A DNA stretch of 64,000 bases from JAOUFP01 sp963801505 (lineage in GTDB: Bacteria > Nitrospirota > Thermodesulfovibrionia > Thermodesulfovibrionales > UBA6898), in the NCBI GenBank assembly GCA_963801505.1, contig CAWDEY010000022.1:62001-126000 (forward strand), read 5' to 3'. Under the pieces are notes generated by a model. That model was not told the DNA's origin, ran no database searches, and worked only from the letters and a program-made list of their open reading frames with translations. The translations under genes and the position numbers were made by a program. Positions 31,490-40,003 of this stretch are shown piece by piece (positions within the stretch are counted from its first letter, which is position 1; every line of letters begins with the position of its first letter).

Positions 31490-31716
31490 AAACTCACCAC
31501 CTTTAAATTATAAATTGGACTCAATAAAATACCTATAAGACTAGCACATGCAGTCTTGTTCTGTAAAGATTATCAATAAGGTCATATATAAATGTCCATG
31601 ATTATAATTTCAGCGAAAAGCTGCAATCCCGGAAGCCCGCCTACAGTGCTTAGTCGCGAAGGGCCGTAAAATCAAGGCCGGTTTAACGGATATGTTTCCT
31701 CTGTGCGGCATTAATA
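31490..31716 (+). other. Intergenic stretch upstream of rpsO, no gene seen
   Basis: The rpsO promoter and leader should lie here on the minus strand but no clear boxes were found. GGAAGCCCGCC...GGGCCG near 31630-31680 is GC-rich and could fold. The next 133 bases are a family A repeat. Confidence 0.3.
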
Positions 31717-31849
31717 GTGTCTGTGTATAAAGTCGTTATTCTTGTCTGTCATTCCCGCAGGCCTTTAGCGGGAATCCAGTCTTTTCAATAGGTTCTGGGT
31801 CCCCGGGTCAAGCCCGAGGATGACAAATTATAAGTTAATATACAGACTC
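31717..31849 (+). repeat. Miniature inverted-repeat element, family A copy 2
   Basis: The left end GTGTCTGTGTATAAA is identical to copy 1; the right end (TTAATATACAGACTC) is decayed. The interior GTCATTCCCGCAGGCC, GGGAATCCAGTCTTTTCAA and GCCCGAGGATGACAA matches copy 1 in order. Confidence 0.7.
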
Positions 31850-31965
31850 TAAATAATGACTGCTCAGCAACTGCTCATCCCGATATCTTCACTGAGGAAG
31901 GCCCAAATATATATGCTCCTATAAGAATTATCAAATATCATATAAGTTAAACTTACAATTTGAAA

Positions 31966-32008
31966 TTGACACATATTGAATAGAGTGATACCTTATAGGT
32001 ACTGTACC
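31966..32008 (+). promoter_or_regulatory. Promoter with palindrome upstream of the beta-propeller gene
   Basis: TTGACA (31966-31971) and TACCTT (31989-31994) are 17 nt apart. A palindrome GGTACTGTACC at 31998-32008 falls at the expected transcription start. The leader to the ATG is about 120 nt and A/T-rich. Confidence 0.5.
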
Positions 32009-32125
32009 ATAAGAAAAAGGAGGTGGCAAAAGGGAAATATTAAGAGCTTCAGATTTTTTACTATCTGTTTTTAACAGGGAACACTTTTTGAAAAAATTTA
32101 AAAAGAAACGTTTGGGGAGAAAAAC

Positions 32126-33241
32126 ATGAAAAAAAGTTTTGCAGTAATTCTTGTTGTAATGATAGCAGTTTTCGGCTATGCATTGTTTATGGACCCTGCC
32201 TCAGTAAAGGCCGGTGATGCTCCCGCTGCCGTAGAAAAAGCGCCTGCAGTAGTGGCAAAGGTTGCAGAACCTTCAAAAAACCTCACTTTTAACGCCACAG
32301 CCTATATAGCCGGCCACGGCGGACATCTCGCCATCATTAACATGAACACTATGGCTTCACCCACTGATATTGAAAAGGACAGGATTGTCCTGACTGAAGC
32401 AGGTTCAGAGATGGAAGGCAAGATCGCAGGCATGGCCTTTGAAGAAGTGAAGAAATCAGGCGGGTCTCATGGTCAGTCCATCATTCACGAGAAAGGCCAG
32501 AAAATACTGGTTGCAGGCACCCTCAATGGCGACGTCTACAAGGTCAACCTCGCCACAGGTAAAAAAGAAGGACCGTTTAAGGTTGGCCAGAAATTCTGCG
32601 GCGCCATTGTCGGACCGGACGGCAAGATGTATTTCGAAGATATGGCTGACGGCAACGTTTATGTATGGGACTCCAAAACGCTAAAGACCGTTGACAAGAT
32701 GCCTATAGGCAAGGCAGTATGCGGCATCCAGTGGGCAAACAACAACAAAAAGGCCTATATAACTGATATGCCTACCGGTATTGTATACGTCTATGACTGG
32801 AAGACAAAGAAGGAAATCAAACAGATCAGCAGCCCTGAGATGACCTTCATCCACCAGGCAAGGATGACTCCGGACGGCAGGTACCTCTGGGTCAGCGCCC
32901 CCAATGAATTCGATCCAGGCCTGAAACCCGGCACCCACAAGAGCCAGATCATTGTCATCGACACAAAGACCGACAAGATTGCAAAGAGAATCATCCTTCC
33001 CGACAATGTCAGGCCCCATGACTTTGCCTTCACAAAAGACGGCAAATACGCGTTTGTTGCTTCAAGGACATACGGCGATGACAGCACCATGGTTGTCTTG
33101 AACACGAAGAACGATGAGATTGAAAGGACAGTATCAGCCTGTGCACCATGCCACAAGGCTGCTGGTGTAGAGGTCAAGATAGACAAGGGGTCTCCCCTTC
33201 TTTGCGGTATAGAAATCGATTGGCATACTGCCAAGAAATAG
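32126..33241 (+). CDS. Exported beta-propeller protein with a CxxCH haem-binding motif
   Basis: A 371-aa protein with an N-terminal signal or anchor (MKKSFAVILVVMIAVFGYALF) and an Ala/Pro-rich linker, then seven-bladed YVTN/NHL-type repeats such as MYFEDMADGNVYVWDSKTL, AYITDMPTGIVYVYDWKTKK and RYLWVSAPNEF. Near the C-terminus is one c-type haem motif, C339-A-P-C-H343, and further Cys at 158, 199 and 360. The fold recalls cytochrome cd1 d1 domains and NirF, but no d1 ligand set was identified. It is probably a periplasmic electron-transfer or cofactor-binding protein. GGGGAG lies before the ATG and a strong terminator ends the gene, so it is monocistronic. Confidence 0.75.
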   Translation: MKKSFAVILVVMIAVFGYALFMDPASVKAGDAPAAVEKAPAVVAKVAEPSKNLTFNATAYIAGHGGHLAIINMNTMASPTDIEKDRIVLTEAGSEMEGKIAGMAFEEVKKSGGSHGQSIIHEKGQKILVAGTLNGDVYKVNLATGKKEGPFKVGQKFCGAIVGPDGKMYFEDMADGNVYVWDSKTLKTVDKMPIGKAVCGIQWANNNKKAYITDMPTGIVYVYDWKTKKEIKQISSPEMTFIHQARMTPDGRYLWVSAPNEFDPGLKPGTHKSQIIVIDTKTDKIAKRIILPDNVRPHDFAFTKDGKYAFVASRTYGDDSTMVVLNTKNDEIERTVSACAPCHKAAGVEVKIDKGSPLLCGIEIDWHTAKK

Positions 33242-33273
33242 TTTTTTTTCAAGAGCAGAAGGTTAACAGTCAA

Positions 33274-33304
33274 GGGCCGGAGGGAATCTTCCGGCCCTTT
33301 TTTC
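33274..33304 (+). terminator. Rho-independent terminator after the beta-propeller gene
   Basis: GGGCCGG (33274-33280) and CCGGCCC (33291-33297) form a GC-rich stem, extended by A-T pairs, followed by TTTTTTC. It separates the beta-propeller gene from the ABC genes downstream. Confidence 0.85.
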
Positions 33305-33350
33305 AAAGGACTCCTATCACTACCTTTCATCTGGAAAATAACGGCATATT

Positions 33351-33400
33351 GAAGACTCCCTCCGGCAAGACCACGGGGAATATCGCTCGCTATCCATTTA
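33351..33400 (+). repeat. Dispersed repeat, family B short copy
   Basis: GAAGACTCCCTCCGGCAAG, ACCACGGGGAATATCGCTCG and CTATCCATTTA match the two ends of the 39144-39260 and 54325-54463 copies joined directly, as if the middle had been deleted. Confidence 0.55.
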
Positions 33401-33449
33401 TACGAAGTTAAATAGACTTTCATAATAATTAGTCTTATAATACTTAGAT

Positions 33450-34655
33450 ATGAACAAAATAAAAATATTCGGTCTGGCCACAAGGAACCTTAAGAGAAAG
33501 TTTATCCGCACTCTGATACTCCTCTTAATAGTCGCTGTTGTTACCGGGACATTGCTGGGGGCAACGATTTTTATAAGCGGCATGCAAAATGCTCTGAAAA
33601 TCGGGACGTACCGTCTCGGAGCTGATATCCTGGTGGTCCCGGAAAAGTATGAATCCCAGGCAAAGGCGGCGCTGCTTTCAGGCGAGCCCACCAGCTTCTA
33701 TATGGACAGCGACGTCTTCACGAAGGTGAAGGCCGTCGAAGGAGTGAAGAAGGCGTCGCCCCAGCTCTTTATAAAGCCGACATCTTTTACCTGCTGTTAT
33801 AATGTAGATACGTTTCTTGTTGCCTTTGACCCTGGATCCGATTTTACGATAACCCCGTGGCTCCAAAAAAATCTGGGGAAACCTCTTGTCGGGAACGAAG
33901 TAGTAGTCGGCAGTGCGCTGCCTATCATCACAGGAGATACGCTACCATTCTTTGGCACGCAATTTAATGTGGCAGGTACCATGGAACCGACTGGGATGAA
34001 GTTTTTCGATCAATCCGTATTCATGACTATGGATGCGGCCTATAAAATGGCCGAAAACTCCAAGGGCAAATCCATGCAGCCCCTGGAACTCGAAAGGAAC
34101 AAGATTTCCGCAGTACTTGTGCAGGTACAGGAAGGGTTCACCCCTGACAGGATTGCCATCCGGATAGAGCATGACATAGATGGGGTCAAGGCGATAGCCT
34201 CTGACGAAGTTACCAGCACTGTGAGAAGGCAACTGAGTGGTCTCTTAAAAGGCATACTGGTAATCAGCGCAATACTATGGATACTCGCACTATTGATGAC
34301 AGGGTTCGCGTTTTATATGATTGTAAATGAACGGCAGCGGGAGTTGGGACTTCTACGCGCGATGGGCGCCAGGAAGGGACATATATTCAGTCTTATAATT
34401 GCAGAGGCGGTCGTGATATCTCTCGCAGGAGGCATAGTCGGCATCACGGCCGGGGCGTCGCTCTTGTATGCCTTCAAGGACATGATTATCCACAGCCTGA
34501 AGCTTCCCTATCTCCTGCCTGCTCCCACCGTCCTTGGAGAGCTGATAGCCGGCGCCGTGTTGTTTGCCTTAATTACAGGACTTCTCGCCTCTTTGCTGCC
34601 AGCGGTCTTTGCCAGCAGGATGGAGCCATACGATGCAATACGAAAGGGGGAATAA
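33450..34655 (+). CDS. FtsX/MacB-type ABC transporter permease
   Basis: A 401-aa permease with one N-terminal membrane segment (RTLILLLIVAVVTGTLLGATIF), a large periplasmic domain of about 220 aa, and three C-terminal segments. The conserved VNERQRELGLLRAMGARKGHI loop after segment 2 identifies the FtsX/LolC/MacB family. Such proteins act as mechanotransmitters for lipoprotein release, peptide export or periplasmic enzymes rather than channels. The operon continues with a TPR lipoprotein and a LolD/MacB-type ATPase. A substrate cannot be assigned. Confidence 0.9.
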   Translation: MNKIKIFGLATRNLKRKFIRTLILLLIVAVVTGTLLGATIFISGMQNALKIGTYRLGADILVVPEKYESQAKAALLSGEPTSFYMDSDVFTKVKAVEGVKKASPQLFIKPTSFTCCYNVDTFLVAFDPGSDFTITPWLQKNLGKPLVGNEVVVGSALPIITGDTLPFFGTQFNVAGTMEPTGMKFFDQSVFMTMDAAYKMAENSKGKSMQPLELERNKISAVLVQVQEGFTPDRIAIRIEHDIDGVKAIASDEVTSTVRRQLSGLLKGILVISAILWILALLMTGFAFYMIVNERQRELGLLRAMGARKGHIFSLIIAEAVVISLAGGIVGITAGASLLYAFKDMIIHSLKLPYLLPAPTVLGELIAGAVLFALITGLLASLLPAVFASRMEPYDAIRKGE

Positions 34656-34656
34656 C

Positions 34657-35298
34657 ATGAAAAAAGGCAATTTCATGTTTGTCATTCAATTATCTTTTAT
34701 AGGCATACTCATGCTTTTGCTTTTCTCAATTTCCGCCTGCTCAAAGGGAGAAGAGCCTGCGAAAAAAACCGAGGGGCCTGCATTCAATACCTATTCAGGA
34801 GAGTCTGTGTTCGATGAAGTGCAGCGCCAACTGAAAAAAAACCCGAATGATCCGGATGCCCTCTATCACATGGCCGACCTGTATGAACGCAACTCACAGT
34901 ACAAAGAAGCGATTGATACGTATAAAAAGGTCTTAAAAATAAGGCCAAAGGGTGGATACATATATTTTAAGATAGGCACCGCCTATGACCGCATCAACCA
35001 GCCTGCCGAGGCAGTGGCAGCATTTCAGACAGCCATAAAACTTATGCCTACTAATGCCGTTGTCTATAATAATATGGGGATAGCTTATGGGAAGCTCAAC
35101 AAACCGGACAAGGAAATTGCCGCATTAAAACAGGCGATAAAGCTCAGACCGAGATACTACTCGGCCAGATACAATCTTGGGATCACCTATTTGAAGACCG
35201 GCAATAAAAAAGAGGCCCTCAAAGAGTATGAGGCCTTGAAAGATTTCGACGAAGGCACTGCTGAGGCCCTCATGAAAGAGATCGGGAAAGCGCCCTAG
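34657..35298 (+). CDS. TPR-containing lipoprotein in an ABC operon
   Basis: From ATG 34657 (GGGGG upstream, overlapping region to permease stop within two nt) the product has a lipoprotein signal ending LLLFSISAC, with Cys at the lipobox. The mature protein carries four to five TPR motifs (DALYHMADLYERNSQYKEAIDTYKKVLK; GYIYFKIGTAYDRINQPAEAVAAF; NAVVYNNMGIAYGKL). The longer start at 34609 overlaps the permease. It is placed between permease and ATPase and likely works with the periplasmic part of the permease. Confidence 0.85.
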   Translation: MKKGNFMFVIQLSFIGILMLLLFSISACSKGEEPAKKTEGPAFNTYSGESVFDEVQRQLKKNPNDPDALYHMADLYERNSQYKEAIDTYKKVLKIRPKGGYIYFKIGTAYDRINQPAEAVAAFQTAIKLMPTNAVVYNNMGIAYGKLNKPDKEIAALKQAIKLRPRYYSARYNLGITYLKTGNKKEALKEYEALKDFDEGTAEALMKEIGKAP

Positions 35299-35322
35299 CA
35301 GGAAGGGAAAAGCGGAGGATAC

Positions 35323-35988
35323 GTGATAGAGATCAAAGACCTTACAAAAAACTATTCCATCGACGGCCAGATTTTCAAGGCGGTCGATAATGTTTCATTT
35401 TCTGCCAGGACAGGGGAAATGGTATCTATCATCGGACACTCCGGCAGCGGGAAAACAACTCTCCTGAGCCTTATCGGCGGTTTGACTAAGCCTGATTCCG
35501 GAGAGGTCCTGATAGATGATATCAATATATGGTCTATGAACGATGCTGCTTTGTCCGGGTTCAGAAATAAAAAGATCAGCTTCATATACCAGTTCGCCAG
35601 CCTGATACCGACCCTTACGGCACTTGAGAACATCATGCTGCCTACTGCCTTCGGCGAGCACGCCGATAACATCAGGGGACACGCAGAAGAGCTGCTCAAA
35701 GTGGTCGGTCTCAGGGAAAAATCAGGCGCCTATCCGTCGCATCTTTCAGGAGGACAGCAGCGGAGGGTAGCAATTGCAAGGGCTTTTATAAACAGGCCGG
35801 AAATCGTTCTTGCCGATGAGCCTACCGGTGATCTGGATGAAGAGACAGAGGATGAGATCATCAGGCTGTTTCAGGACATGAGCGAAAAACAAAAGACAAC
35901 GTTCCTTATCGTTACGCACAACAAAGATATCGCAGCTAAGACCAAAAGACAATTGAGCATGAGCAACGGGGTATTAAGCGAGAAGTAA
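35323..35988 (+). CDS. LolD/MacB-type ABC transporter ATPase
   Basis: A 221-aa ATPase with Walker A GHSGSGKTT (about 38-46), signature LSGGQQRRVAIARAF, Walker B IVLADEPTGDLDEET and H-loop VTHNKD. The ADEPTGDLD form is the mark of the LolD/FtsE/MacB subfamily, which pairs with FtsX-type permeases such as the one two genes upstream. The start is GTG with GGAGG nearby. No further gene is on this strand; mnmA is convergent. Confidence 0.92.
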   Translation: MIEIKDLTKNYSIDGQIFKAVDNVSFSARTGEMVSIIGHSGSGKTTLLSLIGGLTKPDSGEVLIDDINIWSMNDAALSGFRNKKISFIYQFASLIPTLTALENIMLPTAFGEHADNIRGHAEELLKVVGLREKSGAYPSHLSGGQQRRVAIARAFINRPEIVLADEPTGDLDEETEDEIIRLFQDMSEKQKTTFLIVTHNKDIAAKTKRQLSMSNGVLSEK

Positions 35989-36025
35989 AACACCAAAGGT
36001 CCGTAACCTTCGGAGAAAACTGAAA

Positions 36026-37132
36026 CTAAAATTCCCCTTTCAACTGCAACGCTTCAACGATGATTCCTCCTCCCACTACTGTATCTCCATCATAAAAAAC
36101 AGCGCTTTGTCCGGGCGCCGGCGCCCACTGCGGTTCGTCGAATGTGACCCTCACACCTTTATCGAGAATTTCTACTGCAGCAGGTCTGGCTTCCATCATG
36201 GAGCGCACCTTGACGGCTGCCCTGAAAGACCTTTCTTCAGGGGCTAAAATCCAGTTGACCTCTTCAACAAAAAAACTCCTGATTTGTGCCTCTTCCTGTG
36301 AGCCAACATAGATGGCGTTTCCAAGGGTATCGATCTTTGTAACGTAATGAGGTTCAAGGGAAGAGAGGCCAAGCCCTTTTCTCTGGCCTATCGTATAGCA
36401 ATATATGCCTTTGTGTGTCCCCAATACCTTGCCCTTTGAGTCAAGGATAGGGCCGTGCCTGCCTGCAACAGGAGACAACTTTTCGATAAATCTGGCATAG
36501 TTTTTATCTTCGATAAAACAGATTTCCTGACTCTCCGGCCTGTCTGCTGCAGCAAGGTTTAAAGAACGCGCTATAGTTCTTATATCGTCTTTTTTGTAAT
36601 CACCCAGGGGAAGCATTAACCTTTCCAGCGTGTCCTGGCCCAGCACATAGAGGACATACGACTGGTCCTTCTTCTGATCAATACCTTTAAGAAGTAACGA
36701 GTGATGAGTGATGAGTGGCGAATCAGGTGGTCCCGAAGTCTGAACTACTCTGGCGTAGTGACCGGTCGCGATATACTTCGCATTTCTTTTTTCAGCCTCC
36801 CTCAGAAGAAAAGGAAATTTGATATATCTGTTACAGAGGATACAGGGGTTTGGAGTCATGCCTCTTTTATATGCCTCGACAAAAGGCTCTATCACTTTTT
36901 CAATAAACTCGCCCCGTACATCTACCGATGCATGCCCTATCCCGAGTTGCTCCGCGGTCTTCGAGGCGCTGTTTACAATCTCCAGTGAACAGCAGGCTGT
37001 TAAACTGGGCCTGTTTCTGGCCTCCCAAAGAACAAAACTAAGTCCCTCGACCTCAAACCCCTGCTGCATTAAAAGGTGGGCTGTTACGCTCGAATCAACA
37101 CCGCCGCTCATTCCGACCAGGACCTTAGACAT
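36026..37132 (-). CDS. mnmA: tRNA-specific 2-thiouridylase
   Basis: A 368-aa enzyme that installs 2-thiouridine at the wobble position of tRNA-Lys, Glu and Gln using sulfur from the Tus/IscS relay. The PP-loop is GMSGGVDSS (7-15), and the catalytic cysteines are C97 (NPCILCN) and C205 (SQEICFI). The end has APGQSAVFYDGDTVVGGG. A stretch TSGPPDSPLITHHSLL (about 132-147), just before KGIDQKKDQSYVLY, is longer than usual and derives from a simple repeat of TCACTCA units. It is likely tolerated on a surface loop. Confidence 0.95.
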   Translation of the reverse strand: MSKVLVGMSGGVDSSVTAHLLMQQGFEVEGLSFVLWEARNRPSLTACCSLEIVNSASKTAEQLGIGHASVDVRGEFIEKVIEPFVEAYKRGMTPNPCILCNRYIKFPFLLREAEKRNAKYIATGHYARVVQTSGPPDSPLITHHSLLLKGIDQKKDQSYVLYVLGQDTLERLMLPLGDYKKDDIRTIARSLNLAAADRPESQEICFIEDKNYARFIEKLSPVAGRHGPILDSKGKVLGTHKGIYCYTIGQRKGLGLSSLEPHYVTKIDTLGNAIYVGSQEEAQIRSFFVEEVNWILAPEERSFRAAVKVRSMMEARPAAVEILDKGVRVTFDEPQWAPAPGQSAVFYDGDTVVGGGIIVEALQLKGEF

Positions 37133-37185
37133 TTGTTAGTATACCAGGAACTCCATGCTCTGTTTAATTTGCTTGCTCGAAGAGA

Positions 37186-38412
37186 CTATCCCAAAGGCAA
37201 CGAGATAGTTATTGAAAAAAGGTTTCCGTAAGTCCTGTTCAATGTTAAGTCTCCACCGTGAGAACGCACAATATAACGGGATATATAAAGCCCCAGGCCC
37301 TTTCCTTCAGAGTCACTGCTTATGACATTTTTCCCACGAAAGAAGGGTTGAAAAATATTCTCGACGTCATTTTTGTTCATTGGAAGACATGTATTAGTAA
37401 TTGTTATTAGAAATTTTTTGGCCTCTTTTGCCACCTCAAGGCTTATGGAACCTCCTTCAGGCGTATATTTGACAGCGTTATCGATGAGGTTTTCAATTGT
37501 CCTTCTGATAAGGCTTTCATCACAAATGCAGGTCGCCCTGGCAGCCCGCGCAACATCAAATTTTATCTTTTTTGCCTGTAAAACAGGGGAGTAAATCCTG
37601 ACCAGCTCATCAATGACCTTACTGATATCCACAGAATCCTTGAACAAGTCCAGGGGCTTGAATTTTGATGAGGCAAGCAAGTTGAGATTATTGAGCAGAT
37701 TTATAATCCGGTCCACTTCCTTTAAACTCAGGTTAAGTATCTCCTTGTATTCTTCTGTCCCCCGGTCTTTCCTGAGAGTAACTTCAAGGTTCCCTTTCAG
37801 GGAGGCCAGCGGGGAACGAAGTTCATGAGTAACATTGGAGGAAAACGTTTCCTGAAATGTAAAAAAAGTTGATATCTGGTCCATTGCCTGGTTCACGAGA
37901 TAGCGTCCCACAAAAAATGAAATCAGAAAAATCCCCGGGAGAGTGAGTAAAATGACATGCAGAAAAACACTTTCATATTTTTTTACATCAGCAAGAGGCA
38001 CTGCCGCTCTGCCTATATACTTTCCATCAATAGGAAAATAGGAAACAAGATATGGCTCGTTCTTGACCTCCAGTTCTTCGAAATTCTTATGTCCTGAAAA
38101 TGCCTTCTGAAGGTATTGTCGGTTCAGCACAGGATAAAAATCCCTGGAATTACGTGTAGACACAGTAACCTGACCGTCACTGTTAAGGATCTGGAAACGG
38201 TGCTCATCCCAGGTGCTCTTTAAGGGTTCAAGTCCGGAGTTGTAGTACTGATCGAGGAACTCTTTTTCGATATCTTCATTGAGATGCCTTTTTATTTCAC
38301 TGAATATGCTGTAGTGCACAAAAAAGTAACTTATGCTCAATATCAGTATACTAAAGGCAAGGGCAACAACTGTAAATATTCTGGTCAAGCGCTTTTTGGC
38401 AGGATTTATCAT
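37186..38412 (-). CDS. Sensor histidine kinase of a two-component system
   Basis: A 408-aa membrane kinase with two transmembrane segments (about 12-34 and 150-172) flanking a periplasmic sensor of about 115 aa. The phospho-acceptor His is H196 in FSSNVTHELRSPLASLKGN; the ATPase domain has the N-box RRTIENLIDNAVKYTPEGG and the G-boxes SEGKGLGLYISRYIVRSHGG. It is encoded 18 nt after its response regulator, the usual order. No characteristic sensor fold is recognised, so the signal is unknown. Confidence 0.92.
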   Translation of the reverse strand: MINPAKKRLTRIFTVVALAFSILILSISYFFVHYSIFSEIKRHLNEDIEKEFLDQYYNSGLEPLKSTWDEHRFQILNSDGQVTVSTRNSRDFYPVLNRQYLQKAFSGHKNFEELEVKNEPYLVSYFPIDGKYIGRAAVPLADVKKYESVFLHVILLTLPGIFLISFFVGRYLVNQAMDQISTFFTFQETFSSNVTHELRSPLASLKGNLEVTLRKDRGTEEYKEILNLSLKEVDRIINLLNNLNLLASSKFKPLDLFKDSVDISKVIDELVRIYSPVLQAKKIKFDVARAARATCICDESLIRRTIENLIDNAVKYTPEGGSISLEVAKEAKKFLITITNTCLPMNKNDVENIFQPFFRGKNVISSDSEGKGLGLYISRYIVRSHGGDLTLNRTYGNLFSITISLPLG

Positions 38413-38430
38413 AATTGACAGGCCTTCCTC

Positions 38431-39096
38431 TCAGTCGGCAAACATGTAACCGACCCCCCTGACACTTCGTATCAGATCGTCGTGGGAATATTCCTTTAAT
38501 TTTTCTCTGAGCGCCTTAATATGCACATCAACTATATTAGTGTTGGGATTAAAATCATATCCCCATATATTTTCAAGTATCTGGGTACGGGAGAGCACAC
38601 GGCCCTTGTTCTTTATTAGATACACGAGGATTGAAAATTCTTTGGGACGCAACAATATTTCCTTGTCCCCTGCATGGACCCTGTGGGCCACCGCATCGAT
38701 CTTTAATACGCCGTAACTATATTCGGTAAGCGTATCCTGTTTGCGGCGAAGGAGCGCCCTCACCCGTGCAAGGAACTCTTCGAACGAAAAAGGTTTGGTC
38801 AGGTAGTCATCTGCCCCGCTGTCAAGACCAAGGACTTTGTCTTTTACCGAATCCCGGGCAGTAAGCATCAGTATAGGAGCTCGGATTCCTTTTTGCCTGA
38901 GCTTTCTGCAAAGCTCGAATCCATTCATTCCCGGCATCATAACATCGAGGATTATCATATCATAGGTATTTGTTTCAAGAAATAAAAGGGCCTCTTCTGC
39001 ATCCGTTGAATGGTCAATCGAATAATATTCCTCTTCAAGGCCCTTTTTGATGAAGTTGGCCACACCCTTTTCATCTTCGACAAGCAGTATTCTCAT
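38431..39096 (-). CDS. OmpR-family response regulator
   Basis: A 221-aa regulator with an N-terminal receiver domain (MRILLVEDEKGVANF; phospho-acceptor D51 in MIILDVMMPGMNG; K in YLTKPFSFEE) and a C-terminal winged helix of the OmpR/PhoB type (LRPKEFSILVYLIKNKGRVLSRTQILENIWGYDF; VDVHIKALREKL). It is the first gene of a pair with the sensor kinase. Targets are unknown. A family B repeat lies just upstream. Confidence 0.95.
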   Translation of the reverse strand: MRILLVEDEKGVANFIKKGLEEEYYSIDHSTDAEEALLFLETNTYDMIILDVMMPGMNGFELCRKLRQKGIRAPILMLTARDSVKDKVLGLDSGADDYLTKPFSFEEFLARVRALLRRKQDTLTEYSYGVLKIDAVAHRVHAGDKEILLRPKEFSILVYLIKNKGRVLSRTQILENIWGYDFNPNTNIVDVHIKALREKLKEYSHDDLIRSVRGVGYMFAD

Positions 39097-39143
39097 AATT
39101 GCTTATATATTAACATATCCTGCCTTGATCTATGGACATAGGG

Positions 39144-39260
39144 ATTAAAGACTCCTCCGGCAAGGCCACAGGGAATCTCAATGCAATGTATATTTTTTCA
39201 TTATATTCGCCCGCTTACCCTGTAACAAAACCACGGGGGATATCGCTTGCTATCCATTTA
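39144..39260 (+). repeat. Dispersed repeat, family B long copy
   Basis: Starts TTAAAGACTCCTCCGGCAAG, contains GGGAATCTCAATGCAATG and TTTTTTCATTATATTCGC, and ends ATCGCTTGCTATCCATTTA. It matches the reverse complement of 54325-54463 from end to end with scattered differences. It separates the response regulator and rhomboid genes. Confidence 0.65.
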
Positions 39261-39262
39261 TC

Positions 39263-39943
39263 TCAGTAATATCTTCTGTTGTTCCTCTTGAATAATGTTA
39301 CCAGCAGAAGACCCGCAATAAACCCTCCGATGTGTCCCCACCACGCCACACCGCCGCCAGCTGCAGGCAGCACCTGGGCGACTGTTCCTGAAAAGAGCTG
39401 AAGCAAAAACCACCACCCTAAAAAAAAGACAGCTGGAAGCTCTATAAACCAGGGGAAAATGAATATCGGGATAAGTGTCAGGATCTTTGCCCTTGGGAAC
39501 AAGACGTAATATGCACCCATGACTCCTGCGATCGCTCCGGAAGCGCCAATGACAGGCATGGAAGATCGAGGACTAAAATGGATGTAGAACAAACTGGCAA
39601 GTATCCCAACAATCAGATAAAATATGAGGAATCTGCAATGTCCCATCCGGTCCTCTACCTTGCTGCCAAATATCTTGAGAAACCACATATTGCCCAGAAA
39701 GTGGAGCCAGCCCCCGTGCAGGAACATCGTGGTCAGAAACGACAGGTAATCTACCGGCAGCAGCCCATGGCCATGACGCTTGGTATATTCAATCGGAACT
39801 ATACCAAAATAATACGTGAAATCCTCAAGTAATTCACGTGGCAAGGTGGTTTCAAACAAAAAAACGATACCGCAAAGGATTATCAACATCCAGGTAGTTG
39901 ACGGGAATGTTCTGTTTGGTACGGTGTCCTTGACGGGAAACAT
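39263..39943 (-). CDS. Rhomboid-family intramembrane serine protease
   Basis: A 226-aa polytopic protein. Catalytic S136 is in VIGASGAIAGVMGAY and H204 in WWGHIGGFIAG. The HGGWLHFLGNMWFLKIFG segment (76-94) is the conserved L1-TM2 region with the HxxxN motif. It cleaves membrane-spanning substrates within the bilayer. Alone between a repeat and aspS; natural substrates unknown. Confidence 0.93.
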   Translation of the reverse strand: MFPVKDTVPNRTFPSTTWMLIILCGIVFLFETTLPRELLEDFTYYFGIVPIEYTKRHGHGLLPVDYLSFLTTMFLHGGWLHFLGNMWFLKIFGSKVEDRMGHCRFLIFYLIVGILASLFYIHFSPRSSMPVIGASGAIAGVMGAYYVLFPRAKILTLIPIFIFPWFIELPAVFFLGWWFLLQLFSGTVAQVLPAAGGGVAWWGHIGGFIAGLLLVTLFKRNNRRYY

Positions 39944-40003
39944 TCTTTTTATAGACCACCCTGCATTAGATGCCTGCCGGATTGCGGGAAGAATCGGACC
40001 TGG

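Noticed and set aside
31600..31716. Riboswitch candidate before the repeat (GGAAGCCCGCC ... GGGCCG)
   Set aside because: No known aptamer core recognised and it is not upstream of a suitable gene start on the right strand.
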